NCBI GenBank assembly: GCA_025526935.1
Contig: JAHLKD010000035.1
Location: 310,001-374,000, forward strand
DNA from: Cladochytrium replicatum
Taxonomy: Eukaryota > Chytridiomycota > Chytridiomycetes > Cladochytriales > Cladochytriaceae
Reading direction: 5' to 3'
Length of the DNA: 64,000 nt
Shown here: positions 34,636 through 46,469 of the stretch, piece by piece
Layout: each line of letters starts with the position of its first letter
How positions within the stretch are numbered: the first letter of the stretch is position 1
Notes under the pieces: generated by a model
Told to the model about the DNA's origin: nothing
What the model saw: the letters and a program-made list of their open reading frames with translations, nothing else
Database searches by the model: none
Made by a program: the position numbers and the translations under genes

Positions 34636-37600
34636 CTAGTGAGAGCAGTAGTTGGTTTCCCACCTGTGAACCGCACACAGATAATCCACGTAATTCATAT
34701 TGTCGTTATTTTTGTCTTCCAACATCATGTTCAGGAACTGCACTTCGATGTATGGATCCAATGAATGGCGGACCACTTGGAAGTTTGAATACCTCGAGTT
34801 TTGAGATTGAACGCGGTTGACAATGGCCCTAACATATGCCGAGTATGGATTGTCTAATGGGGGCAAAACTCGCTAAATATCGGAATGGTCAGACGGAAGA
34901 AAAATATTTCGTAGTGCACAATCCCATACCAGCTTCGCGTCAATCTGCTCAACGCCTTCGACACTGAATACCATCTTAAGTAAGTCTGCTTTAGCGTGCC
35001 GCCCCAACCACAAGAACATCTGCTGGCCGTTATCTGGGTTCGACAATTGTATGACTTCATTCAGGATAAGGTACGTGAACCTACCAACAAGGTATGCTCC
35101 ACTTTGATCGAGACGTTCGTACGATACGCGGACTGCAGGAGGCAGTTTAACGTTTCCATCACGAGTGAATGCCTCGACCTGTTACATTAATTAGATCACT
35201 TGATATCCGTTTCCGCACCATCTTATTTTACATCCAAATCGTGCAAGGGACGCAACACCGGATACATAAGCATCATTGTGTCGCGAGCAGTCATCGACTT
35301 GAGCATTCTGAAGTTGTAAACTCGCAGATCACTCGACATTTCTTGGCCTTAATTTGAGTAATGTCAACTGCAAAATTTCATTTGTAGTAGGCTTACCACC
35401 CCGGAAGGCCTTGCTCTTCAACATTGACAAACTGTACATGGGATAAAGCTTGAAGGATTCTGGTAATATGAGCTGAAAAGTGAAAGTAGAGTCGATCTCA
35501 TTGCTTGCCTCACAATAAATTTGAGACGATAAATACCTGACCAGGGGCAGTTGAAGTGGCACAATGCCTTCTGTACGATGAAAGAATCTTGACGCATCGA
35601 TTGGTCAGTTGTTCCCGAACGCTCGCCAGCGAAGTAGTGATGGTTGTGTTCACAGCTTTGAATTGAGAATGAGCCCCAATTCTCCGCAGAAGACCATTTG
35701 TCGACTTACCCAATTTGCACAAATACGTGATTGTCGTGTCCATGTCAGCGTATCTGAAAACATTGCCAAGGGACTGTGTGGGCGTGACAGTCAAATTAAT
35801 CACCCGAATGCGTCTTTGGCCCGCTGAAGTGGTGTACAGCAGTGCACACTGGAAGTATGCATCCGTCCTCTCGTCAAGCTTCCCTTCATGCTTTACAGTT
35901 ATCGCGAGTGATTTGTGGCTGTCGATTCCTGCAAGCTCCACGTCTGTGGCATTCTTCATGTAGAAGTTGCCCATATGCTCGGTTATCTTGAGTCCTAAAT
36001 AGAAACACAAAATTAATCATATTTAGGGTAAAAGTAATTGAGAAGAAGCTACCATTCGAGCAGCGAACTCTAAGGAGACCGTCATATCCAAAGTTTCGAG
36101 ACAGATTTTTGATCAAATCATTGCCGAATTTGATTCCGTCCCTCTGGACATCAAAGTTCAAATAGTGGTAGATATCCCCTCCGGTGAGAGACGAAAGTAC
36201 ACCTAGCGAAAATAGTAAACCCACCGAAAGTATCATATCTTAAAATAAACGTACCAATGGTTGCAACATCCACATATGCATTCGGGAACACGTACAGGTC
36301 GACGCACACGCCGTTCTCCGAGCAATCTTGCGCCAACTTCTTCCAGAAATACTCCTGCGGCTCGTAGAGAGTCTTTTCTTTATCGGTTCCCAAAAGCTTC
36401 ACATCCTCCCGATTTTTCAATGCACCTGGGCCTACCAACGGTAGCACCGTTTGGAACACCGAAATTTTTCCTCCTCTTGCTTTCTAGAGAAAAAATAGAA
36501 TAAACGAAAATAGAGAGAACGACTGGGAAAGGAACCTACCAAAGCGAGATACGCGGCCTGAACTGCTGCACCGAGGACTGGTTGATTGCTTGTGGTATTC
36601 TCGAACATCTTTGGGAGCATCTCCAGCAAACTCTCGATCGCTGGTCTGGAAATATAGACATGAGGTAAGAAACAATATACAAGGAGCTTTGCCCAACCTA
36701 CTTCGACTCGATAGGGTCAACCAAAAATCCTTCATGAATCGGAACAAAAACATCGTTGATATCTCCGATCACAAGCATTTGAGGTTGCTCCAAGCTCTCC
36801 TGTTATTTCTGAAATAAGAAACGCCATCCATCAGCTGAGATCATATGCTTCACCAACCTTGAGGTTGTAAAAGTGCACTGTGCTATCAAAAGTGATGAAT
36901 CCAATTTTGCAGCCACTTTCCAACCCGGGAGGACGTTCCAACCCCGTGGTAGATCTTCGAGGACGCCCACCATAGAGGAATTCTCGAAGAGAGCTGACGC
37001 ACTGAGCCAGCATTCCACTCTTTACAGCATTCCATGATACGTCAATGACGAAAACGTATGCAGCGGTTTCAGGTGCACGGTTACAAAATTCCTTCGTTGC
37101 TACAAACTCCACTGTTCCAAACTGAAGCTCCGGTCTTTGGTCAAAGTCCATGCGCCTTCCACTCATGTCCAAGTTGCAGAAGTAGTCCGGTGGCACTTCG
37201 GTCTCAAAAGTACAGAGATTGCACGCGAATTTTCTCCCACCTTCCGTGAAGACTACGAAGGGATTAATATATGCACGGCAACGCTGGCAACGGACTGGGC
37301 CTTCTGCACCGAAATCGACGACGGAGATCGGTTGCTATACAGAAGATAAGTACACGAACATCACAGATTAATTTCGACATACTTCTTTCGGACCAAGATC
37401 TGCAAGTGGTTGAATAACTAATCCCATTGGCAGATTTGAGCTGTTCGCCGTTTCGTCATTTAATGGGATATTGTACGTCGTCGCTCGAATGAATCTGGGA
37501 GTCGCATTACCTGTTTTAAATTAATGAGCATGGAGGGGAGAGAGGTGCAAATTATGAATACCTTCATCAATCGCGGTGTATTCGGTCAACGCAAGTGGTG

Positions 37601-38759
37601 GGACGCCTTTAGCCATCGACATAAACGCCTGCGCATTGTAATTATTTTGATCCGTCTCTTGCACAGCGACGGGGCTGGGAATCTGATTTGGATCGATGCG
37701 AGATCTCGGCTGCTGTGGTTGGTGAGGTTGATTAATTGCCCCTAAATCGGTATGTGAAGTATGTGGCGAGTAGCCGTGCGGGGGTGCGCCAGGCTGCTGT
37801 TGTTGGGGTGGTGGAATCATCTGGGGAGGTTGGCCAGGCTGAGGAGGGCCAAATTTCTGGTTAAACTGAGGAGGCATGGGTGGACGCATGGGCGGGTGAA
37901 CACCATTTGATGCTTGGTCGGGGTGTGGGAATCCTGGAGGACCGGCGGGTGGTTGGCCATTTGGACCAGCTGGCTGCGAAGGTACGGCCGGATTGGCTGG
38001 GTAAAAGGCTCGTTTTGAGCGAGGGCTTTTGTTTGTTAAACCCATCCCAGCCATCTGAGCTGCCATCGCATCCACGGGAGGAGGAGTCATTCCGGGTTGT
38101 TGTCCTGGACCAATAGGTCCTGCAGGCGGTTGCATGCCTCCAGCAGGAGGAGGTCCCAGAGGATACCCGGGAGGTTCTAGCGGAGGATGTGGTGTTCCAC
38201 TCCCTGGTGGTGCGTGCATTCCGAGAGGTTGTCCCATCGGAGGTCTAAACCCGGGTTGTGGTGTACCCAAAGGCGTTGGACCACGAGAGAGTTGATCACC
38301 TGGGGGACGCATCGGGGGACCTTGAAATGGAGTGAGCGAAAACAATTACTGAGAGAAATAGGTCAAATCAGTGCTCACCTTTTCCAGTCATGGGACTGCC
38401 TGGGACAGGTGTCGGCCCTGGAGGAATAAAACCCGGCCCGGGAGGGCCAGCGTGATGGTGGGGCATGAAAGGGCTGTTTCGTCCGGCGGGAGGTGGTGTG
38501 CTCAATCGCTGTTGTCCGGGCCTGAATTGCTGGCCATGCATTTGCGGCGGTAGACCGTTAAGATGAGGGGGAGCTCCGTTTGCGGCTCCAAGAGCTGTAA
38601 ACGTATGCAATTAGGAGGGGTGAACGGATTCGTAGACAGCAATTACGTACGGCCAGGAATTGGTCTGACAGCCTGGGCATTCTGAAACCCTGGAGGAAAA
38701 CCTTGAAGTGGAGTAGGAGGACGAGCGAGCGGGAAGCCGTGCGGACCTTGAGCGGCCAT
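34636..38759 (-). CDS. SEC24: SEC24, COPII coat cargo-binding subunit
   Basis: SEC24 selects cargo at ER exit sites together with SEC23. The ATG at 38757-38759 begins MAAQGPHGFPLARPPTPLQ. The first 370 residues are a Pro/Gly/Gln-rich disordered region (exons to about 37520). A zinc-finger follows as VRCQRCRAYINPFVVF, then FACNLCTFETEVPPDYFCNL. The trunk domain shows AYVFVIDVSWNAVKSGML and GCKIGFITFDSTVHFYNLK. Beta-sandwich and helical exons follow (GKSTNGLLRRIGA region). The gelsolin-like end is PPLDNPYSAYVRAIVNR and NYVDYLCAVHRW. About fifteen introns are inferred. The stop at 34636 lies slightly beyond the usual family end, and a last intron after VHR is possible. Confidence 0.93.
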
Positions 38760-40530
38760 TTCCAGGAGAAAAGTTCAGAAGATCAGGAAGTTTTGTTGCG
38801 GCGAAATGGGGGGCAGAAGAGTGGCGTTGGACACTCAACACAATGGGACAAAAGAACCAGGCAAGGGTGGAGACTCATTGAAGCGCTAGGGTGGATAAAC
38901 TGCAGGCATTATTTATGACTATATTAAATACAAGAGTCGAGAATAGGTCTCAATATTGGTTTCTTTGCTCTAGTGTTGGTCGCAGAGCGGATGATGGAGA
39001 ACGTGGGTTGGAAGGAGGGCGATGGTTTGGGAATGCGGAGAGGTATATCCATGAGGATTAGCAATCAATTCTACACTGTGTTCGGAGGCATATTTCAGTC
39101 GCTTTGAAGAACGACCAGAAAGGCGTTGGCCGCCAGGTCTGATTCCTAGTGAGATGCGGCATACAACCGCACCTCCCCCCTTATCGACCTAGCAAAAGCC
39201 AAGATGCCGAGGTGAACATTTTAAAAGCTGCACACAACCAAACATCCGCTGCTGCCGCTCTGAAAACACGCATGTACTCTTCGTTCGAGGCTTCTTCGGA
39301 AAAAGCTGAAGAGAACTGGTCGGTGAAAGTCTCAGACAAATAGCTCCTAAAGGCTTGCGCGGGTTGCACGGCACGGAAAGGAGCGCTCGCGGTGTCTTGG
39401 TGGCTCCTTAGGCGGTGATGCAACGCTGCTTGGAGGACAAAACGACGAAGAAGAGAAAGAAGAACGTGAAGCAAAACCAATTTGTTGAGAACGACGAAGT
39501 TGATCAGGGTGAAGAGAAGAAGACGTGAAGCTAATTCTGAAGAAGAAGAAGTCAACGAGAAGAGTATCTGAGAATACATCGGGCGTTGTGGAAGACGTGA
39601 TCATGACGTTGACGAAGGAAGCGTTCAAACAAAGCCTGACAAGAAAAAGATAAAAGCAATGGACGCAACCACCTTTTCCATATCCGTCCAAGCACTTGGG
39701 CAATTGTGGCGAAACAGCTTTCCCTCTGCAGGCGGTGGCGAACTGCCTTGGGAAATACAATGGGGTATCATCCTGTGTGTGAGGGGGAGGAAGGGGGGGT
39801 GCACATGCGCCAGGCAAGCGGCATGGTCACACATAGTGTGGTCAACTGGCAGATATCAGTCAACTGTACTAATGTCTCACTGTGGGCCCCTAAAAAAAGA
39901 AAAGAAACAACTTTCCATATCCGCCCTAACAGACTGTTTCGGGAATATGTTGCAAACGAGACAAGGATCTGCAAATCTAGCTCACATTTTGTGGCATAAG
40001 CGAGAAGGAATAGTTGGTCGGGAACTGTTGAGCGAGAGTACCATCCCAGACTTATGCACAACAAAGTTTTTCAACTTTTTGGCACATCAGTTCGTCTTCA
40101 GTGTTTTAGAAATAGAAACAACACACTCAGAGAGTCACAATTGCATTCATCCAAAACATATCTTGTCTACTTACAATGCCAGTGATGCCAGCTTGCCAAT
40201 GTTGCCCCTTGTGTGCAACTTTATAGTTGCTTTCAGTTCCAAGAGTTCTTAAGGTCATTTACCATTGTTTTATATTAGGTTTGCCTTGCATATAGTCAGT
40301 CAATGGACAAGCAAATGCCATTGAAGTACACAGGTGACACACAATGCATTTTCAATATATGCTAGAAGGTTCAAACAAAAACTAGTCACAGTGTCAGTTG
40401 CCCTTATCCTGAGCTCGATATCCAACAAGCTGTGCGTTGTTCCTGCTCAGTGATGATTGCAGCATGCTGTCTGAATAGTGCAAGCTTGTGCTCTTCTGAA
40501 CAACCAATAAGTTCCACAGATCTACATCTA
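38760..40530. other. Gene-free start of the transposon-rich region
   Basis: I see no recognisable gene. An open frame at 39659-40252 (+) of 197 codons has no family signature. An overlapping frame on the other strand is as long, so it is probably chance. Confidence 0.45.
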
Positions 40531-40559
40531 ATCAGGTTTTGAGGACCCTTACACTCCCC

Positions 40560-42140
40560 CAGACGAGCGACTGTGGGTGATGAGAAGAGCGAGGTTCGAA
40601 GGCACTAAGAAGTGTAAAGGCTGTTGAAGGTGCACTTGGGGCCACAGGTGTTGTCTTTAGATGTGTACTACCCACGCCAGTGTACAGGGAATTGGGCATT
40701 GCCACCTCAAATTCCTGCTCTCCGTTGATGGTGATGAGGGGGAGGTGGGGTAAGAGCTGGGAAGTCAACGTGTTGGTGAAGGTACAGGCAAAGCTTGTCA
40801 ACGTGGAAGGTCTGGTGAATGTGACGCATAAGCGTAGGCAATGCAAGACGTTGGGAAGCAGGATCAATACATGTGACCATGGAAAGCCCAAGCTAAGCGA
40901 TGTAGTCGTCTGGCGCATTCATCAGAGCAACTTAGAGAGGGTATTGGACTTTAGTTTTCTTGTTTTATGTGATGTTTTTCTTTTCTTTATGAAGAGTTTT
41001 ATTAATCATTTGTTCGTTTTCTCTTCAGTTCTGTTATTATTGTTTGTTGAGTTGCAGTGTAATAGAGGGATGGAGACATGCGAAACGTTCAAGTCTACAT
41101 AGAAACCTACTGGTCTCGGGGAATGCAGACACAAGACTGCCACTATAGCAATCAGACCAGCAGGACAGCAATTAGATGATTGGGGTTGGGAGGGGCTGGT
41201 TGGTGTGAGAAGTTGTTGTGTTGACATGTGTCACAAGGTAGCAAATACAGCAACGTCATATTTAGCCAGGCTAATGGAAGGAGCTGGCCAAAAGGTCGAG
41301 TGTGCGCGGTGTTTGCCTGGATGACCATTCCCAAGCAAATCGTGATAGAGCTGGAGGAGGTCAAGGCAGAGCGAGTCGGCATCAGGGACAACAGTTCTAT
41401 TGGTGTCCCACCAAACGGAAGGACTGGGATCCCACAACCAGCGGGATGATGATGGCAAAACGCAAGCGGGCAAGATGCAGGGGTGGTTTCCAAAGGTGGA
41501 GTTGCTGGGCAAATGGGTCACTGGGGGTTGCGGTTGCAATAAGTGCGAGCCAGTAAGCATCTACTACAGCGGAAATGATTATGCAAACTTAACCAATTGG
41601 TTTCTTACAGGCATCACAGATGTCCTGAATGTTGGGGGGCCCGAGAGCAGTGAGCAAGTTGGCTTCACATTCCAGGTATTCAAAGCAGGTTGGAGCTAAG
41701 CTGGCTTGACAGTTGCTCACGGTTTGTTGAGTTGGCAGCCACGTGACAGATCGGTGAAACAGAGATCAGGTGGCAAAAATGGTCGCAAGTCATGACGAGA
41801 GTGAGGAGCAACCTCTTGTTTGTGCAGCCTGAAGACACGGTTGATCAGCCGGAGTATTGGTGAGGCCCATAGGGAGGAGGCAGAGTTCAAAGTGACCAAA
41901 ACAAGTACAGACCGTGGTCTTGTGCCGATTGTCAGGATGGACCCAGATGTTGTAAAAGCCATTGCAGAAATCCTGGCCAGGTCTGTTTGCAAGCCAAGAG
42001 CGCATTTTGAGGGGAGAGGCATTCTGTCCTTAACGGTGATGTCGTTGAGGGCATGGAGGTCGACGACAAAGTGGATGGTGCCGTAATTTGTTGGGAACAA
42101 ACAGATACCCGCTCCGTAGTTGGAGGAGGATACATCAAAA
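40560..42140 (-). mobile_element. Decayed Ty3/gypsy retrotransposon, pol region with deletions
   Basis: Pieces of a gypsy polyprotein lie in the correct order on the minus strand. The reverse transcriptase start is at 42100-41990 (HFVVDLHALNDITVKDRMPL). It continues in another frame at 41960-41840 (FYNIWVHPDNRHKTTVC, then FGHFELCLLPMGLTNTPA). The integrase zinc finger is at about 41410-41210 in two frames (YHDLLGNGHPGK, then CDTCQHN). The integrase tail is at 40880-40680 (FHVDKL region and PLITINGEQEFEV). Frame changes and missing RNase H and integrase core show that it is inactive. No LTR pair was found by eye. Confidence 0.8.
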
Positions 42141-42156
42141 ATCCCTCGCTTAACGA

Positions 42157-42172
42157 GGGGGGGGGGGGGGGG
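42157..42172 (+). repeat. 16-base poly-G run
   Basis: Sixteen consecutive G residues lie upstream of the decayed gypsy reverse transcriptase. On the minus strand they encode a run of prolines. The length is likely to vary and is prone to sequencing error. Confidence 0.8.
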
Positions 42173-42885
42173 TGAGGAACCGGATGTGGTTGTTCTGTGG
42201 TCGTACAGAGTTCTATTTTTTGCTCATCTGTGCTTGGATCGTACACAGCTTGTGAAGATTGCCTAACGTCAGAGTTTGGCCAATGCCGACACATATCGTC
42301 ATGATCGCGACCATCTTTGGGCCATGGTGAATAATGTACGGGGACTACTTGGCAATGCCTTCTCTGACCACTGTCATTCACTGTTCCCCACCATTGCGAT
42401 TCCCCAATAAAGCTGCTGACAACTGCACACACATAGTACAGCACTCACACTTGTGCTATTCATTAGTAGTCCAACAAAAGGCTGATATGCTATAAAGTGC
42501 ACTGTGTTGCTAGAGAAACTTGTAGAGATGGGGTTTCCTGGTAATATCTACTAATACATATTACAGAGATTCATTGAACTATCAAAAACGTTGGTCGAAG
42601 ATCTACTGACACTGCAGAATATATCAACGCATAGGGGCCTAACGATAGTAGCTAAGTATACACAGGACATCCAGGACATTCAAACTTGGCCTGCTCAGTT
42701 GACGTTGCCTTTCTGGATCTAGTACCGTCCTGATGTAAGTACTGCTGAAGCGGATGATGTTCACGTACCAAGTCCTGAAATCTTTAATCCTATATTGTAC
42801 AGCTGACATTCTGGTTGTGGCTCTCTCATGGATCTGCAGCAACAGTACCGCTCTGTTCACTTACATCATATCTTACTTCAGATTA

Positions 42886-43514
42886 GATGTCCTCCAAAAC
42901 CCAGTTTGTGACAAAATTTGATACCCGTCACAAACACGCGTTTGTGATGAGTTTTGGTGCGGGCAACAAACAAATCTGACCTCCAAAACCCCCTCGTAAC
43001 AAGCAGGTCTAAATAATTTTATATATCCAAACTTGGAACCAAACCAATCTATGCAGTTCATCATTTGTACAACTGTTTTGGAAGAGGAGGAGCATCAAAC
43101 GGGTTGAAGCTGCCTAAGCATCCCTCCTTCTTTACAAAGTGCCACCATCTTTACGGAATCGAAATTGATTGCTATCTCAGGCGCTTTTCCCTTTCCTTTG
43201 GAGCTGTTTGACCTGCTAATTTTTGGAGATACAAAAGCCATCAGTACCTCCTATGGAGTTTGGAGGAAGTCTGTCATAGGCAGAGTTGGGATTGTTGGGG
43301 TCCATCCACGCAGTTGTGGTGCTTGGTTCAGGTGGCCACAACAAGTCTAAATTTGTAGAGACCAAAACATGGTCTTCACAAATTTGTGACATGGTTTAAA
43401 CCTGACACAAGTTTGCATTTGTGCCGGTACTAAATGCGTCACAAACGGGTTTTTGGAGGACATCCAATGTTGTCAGGTTTAAAACGCGTCACAAACAGGG
43501 TTTTGGATGACATC
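42886..43514. mobile_element. MITE-like element with 27-bp terminal inverted repeats
   Basis: The left end at 42886-42912 starts GATGTCCTCCAAAACCCAG and ends TTTGTGAC. The right end at 43488-43514 is its reverse complement with 2 mismatches of 27. A second right-end copy lies just inside, at 43438-43464, 50 bp before, so the right end is duplicated in tandem. Internal sequence repeats CACAAA/TTTGTG words and includes the near-palindrome CACAAACACGCGTTTGTG. It has no coding capacity. I could not see a clear target-site duplication. Confidence 0.75.
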
Positions 43515-43539
43515 CAATGTTTCATCAATCCACTGGAGA

Positions 43540-44480
43540 GTTTGTGGTACACTCTTTATCAGACAGGAAGCAATGAAAATCTAATCCAATCAATTGGGCT
43601 GCCTGGACACTCGTTCAACACACTCTTCTGGCAGCGTTTGATCTGCACTACAAAGTGAAAAGCGGAAAAGGGAAACCGGGACGTCCGATTTGTTTTGGAG
43701 ACAATCCTTGCATGTCTTCAACATTTCTACTTCTCGCAGAGCGACACTAAGACCCTCCAGCTGATGTTTGGTATACCACCGGCTATTTTCGCGAACCATA
43801 CACAGGGTGGAACAATGCCTCTTTCGAGCCTTGCTTGATATCCCTGCTGCAGCAGTTTCGTGGCCAACTCATGAACAACAGAGGGAATGGGCACGGTCTG
43901 TGCAACAGAGGGAGTTGTGGAGAACGTGTGGGCTTTTCCTTGATGGAAAGAACTACGACGTACAAGAACCCACCCTAGACAACAAGCAAAATGCTTATTT
44001 CAATGGTTGGCTCCATAGTGTCAAAGTAGCCGGCATGTTATGTTTTGTGCAGATGGAACAATTGTATGAGCCAGCACAACTGTCCGGGCTCTCGGAATGA
44101 CTCTGAAATGAGTCCAGTGTTCTTCCACCAAACATTGGATGTACTCGATCCCATTTCCCAAACGGAAAGACTCTGCCAGGGTATGCTGTTGCAGCTGATA
44201 CAGCCGTTCCGGTGATGGATATGTGTTCTCACTGGAGTGAGAAGACCCTTAAAGCAAGGTGACCTGGAGCGTGCACCGCGAGAGGGAATGACAAGGTTGA
44301 CTACCATCCATAATGCGCTTACAAGCATACAACAGGCAGCCGAATGGGTGTGGGCTCGATTAGCAAATGCATGCGATGCCTTGAAATCCACTGCCGTTCA
44401 ATCAAGATGTACGACAGCTGCAGCTGAAAACAATTATTCGGCTGTTCAATTACAGGGTTTGGACAACAGGAATCAACCAG
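43540..44480 (+). pseudogene. PIF/Harbinger-type DDE transposase relic
   Basis: Fragments in different frames line up with the DDE_Tnp_4 family. CGLFLDGKNYDVQEPTLDNK with AYFNGWLHSVK corresponds to the first catalytic Asp region (G-x-x-DGT-x-x-x-I-x-x-P, YN-G-H). FCADGTIV is followed by CPGSRNDSEMSPVFFHQTL (the PGR-x-x-D-S second Asp region). NALTSIQQAAEWVWARLANA matches the third acidic helix (R-x-x-VE-x-x-FG-x-x). The upstream 43540-43790 part resembles the N-terminal helices. Frame changes and stops rule out activity. The MITE-like element ends 26 bp upstream, which invites the idea that they are related. Confidence 0.7.
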
Positions 44481-44697
44481 ATATGTTCCGTTTTCATGGG
44501 CTAACTTTTCTGGGACACACTACTACTCGGCCATCTTGTTTCAATGTGTGTTTTCATCTCACATTTATTGACTCCATATTATGTGTTTACAATGTGAGAT
44601 CATGGTGAATTCAACACAGGTTCATCAACGTTAGCGAACTGACACTTCAATAAATGTTACTGTGAACATACGTCAACGCTGACAGGATACTTGAACA

Positions 44698-44890
44698 TCC
44701 AGATATATCAACGTTCAATGTTGTCCAGATACCTCAAATTTGAATGTTGTCCAGATACATCAACATTGAACGTCGTCCAGATACATCATCGTTGAACGTT
44801 GTCCAGATACATCAACATTGAACTTTGTAGACATACATCAACACTTTCAACACTGCAACATTGTCCACATACATCACCGTTGCAACGTTG
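44698..44890 (+). repeat. 26-bp minisatellite, five units plus decayed copies
   Basis: Units lie at 44698-44723, 44724-44749, 44750-44775, 44776-44801 and 44802-44827. Each begins TCCAGATACATCAACATTGA or a close variant and ends ACGTTG or similar. Related but diverged copies run on to 44890 and can be sensed back to about 44640. Confidence 0.88.
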
Positions 44891-45182
44891 AGGGTCTTTG
44901 GACCAGAAACCTTATTATAATCACGTTTCATGCATTTCCTAGACACATGACCGCATGAAACTAATATGTTACTATATTTTATATTATTAGCAAATGCAGC
45001 GCAAATCGCTCAAAGAGTTTTCCACCCGGGGAAAACGAAGACATCGCTTTAACGCGATAAAGGCGGAGTTGTCAGCACATTGGCCGTGAGTTTCAGCTCC
45101 GTTGTGCAAGTCAAAGGACCATTGCGCGCCACAATTGGTTGACAAAGCCAACACATCACACACAACACACATTTTCTCAGGG

Positions 45183-46319
45183 ATGCCCGGGCTTCCTTTC
45201 GAGATTATCGACCATATTCTCATTCTCCTGGCTCAGAGCTGCGGGGAGGCTTCGTTCGCATTTCGGCTCGCAACATCGCTGCGAAGGAAGTTTGTTCAGG
45301 TGGAGCTTCTCGCCTCAATACCACTTCGGTCCATGAACGATGCGAGTAGTCGGGGATTAGTCGAAGTTTTACAGCTTTATGTAGATCTTGGTCGAAAGAT
45401 TGAATACACCGAGGATGCAATCGACTCAGCCAGCAAATACGGCCATGTCGATGTACTCGAGTGGTGGAAAAATAGCGGTGTCGCTATGAGTTACACTCGC
45501 CGCGCTATGGATGAAGCGAGTAAAAACGGGCGCGTGAGAACTCTTGAGTGGTGGAGAACCAGTGGGCTTGAGCTGCAGTGGAGCCACATGTCGATAGATC
45601 ATGCTAGCATGTACGGGCACGTAGACGTTCTGGAGTGGTGGAAAGCAAGTGGCCTCGAACTTCAGTGGACGAACAATGCCATCGGCCTCGCAAGCATGTA
45701 CGGGAGAGTTCCTGTGCTGGAATGGTGGCGACAGAGTGGACTTCAACTGAGCTGGCCGGCTTGGTCTATCGATCGAGCAAGCCGACGCGGCTACGTGGAA
45801 GTTCTCGAATGGTGGAAGAACAGTGGTCTGGAACTATCGTGGACGGTCGACGCGATGGACGGCGCAAGTGGGAACGCACATCTTAAAGTCTTGGACTGGT
45901 GGACGGTTAGTGGCCTTCCTATGAAGTGGAGTGAAGATGCGATAGACGTTGCCAGCTGGAAGGGACATATTGATGCGTTGAACTGGTGGGTGAATAGTCA
46001 GCTGAAGTTAAAATGGAGCGAGAATGCAATGGAAGAAGCAAGCGGAAGTGGACACGTAAAGATTTTGGATTGGTGGAAGAGCAGTGGATTAAAGCTGAAG
46101 TACAGTGAAGTTGCTATGAACGAAGCGAGCAAAAACGGTCATGTGAAGGTTCTGGACTGGTGGATGAAAAGCGGGCTTCAGTTAAAATGGACTGTCTTAG
46201 CAACGGAGAGCGCAAGTCGGAAAGGCCATTCCGATGTGGTCGAGTGGTGGAATCAGCACCAGCAGGAGTGCGAAGCGAGTAATAGGCTCTGGTTGTTTCG
46301 AATGTTTTGGTGGGATTAG
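45183..46319 (+). CDS. Ankyrin-like repeat protein with ten 29-residue units and an F-box-like start
   Basis: This is an intronless gene of 378 residues, with the ATG 45183-45185. Residues 1-62 begin MPGLPFEIIDHILILL, which looks like an F-box (LP-x-EI-x-x-x-IL). Residues 63-352 are ten units of exactly 29 residues with the pattern LEWWKxSGLxLxW, then AxxxASxxGHVxV. This keeps the A and GHxxVL positions of ankyrin repeats but is four residues shorter. It has a conserved Trp-Trp pair in eight or nine units. A last partial unit ends the protein. Related Trp-Trp repeat proteins are expanded in chytrids, to my knowledge. A role as F-box substrate adaptor is inference. It lies at the edge of the transposon-rich region. 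Confidence 0.85.
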   Translation: MPGLPFEIIDHILILLAQSCGEASFAFRLATSLRRKFVQVELLASIPLRSMNDASSRGLVEVLQLYVDLGRKIEYTEDAIDSASKYGHVDVLEWWKNSGVAMSYTRRAMDEASKNGRVRTLEWWRTSGLELQWSHMSIDHASMYGHVDVLEWWKASGLELQWTNNAIGLASMYGRVPVLEWWRQSGLQLSWPAWSIDRASRRGYVEVLEWWKNSGLELSWTVDAMDGASGNAHLKVLDWWTVSGLPMKWSEDAIDVASWKGHIDALNWWVNSQLKLKWSENAMEEASGSGHVKILDWWKSSGLKLKYSEVAMNEASKNGHVKVLDWWMKSGLQLKWTVLATESASRKGHSDVVEWWNQHQQECEASNRLWLFRMFWWD

Positions 46320-46469
46320 GATATCCAATTCTTGACCACTTGCCTATTGTGAATATTAGCTTATTTATTTTCATTGTTTCTGAGATCTTTCGATTTGATC
46401 CTTTTGCTTAAAATCTATTGAATATCATTTACAGCCGCTCATATAAATTTCTTTAATCTTTGGGCCAAG

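Noticed and set aside
39659-40252. 197-codon open frame on the plus strand
   Set aside because: No recognisable motif, overlaps long frames on the other strand, lies in a transposon-rich region; not supported as a gene.
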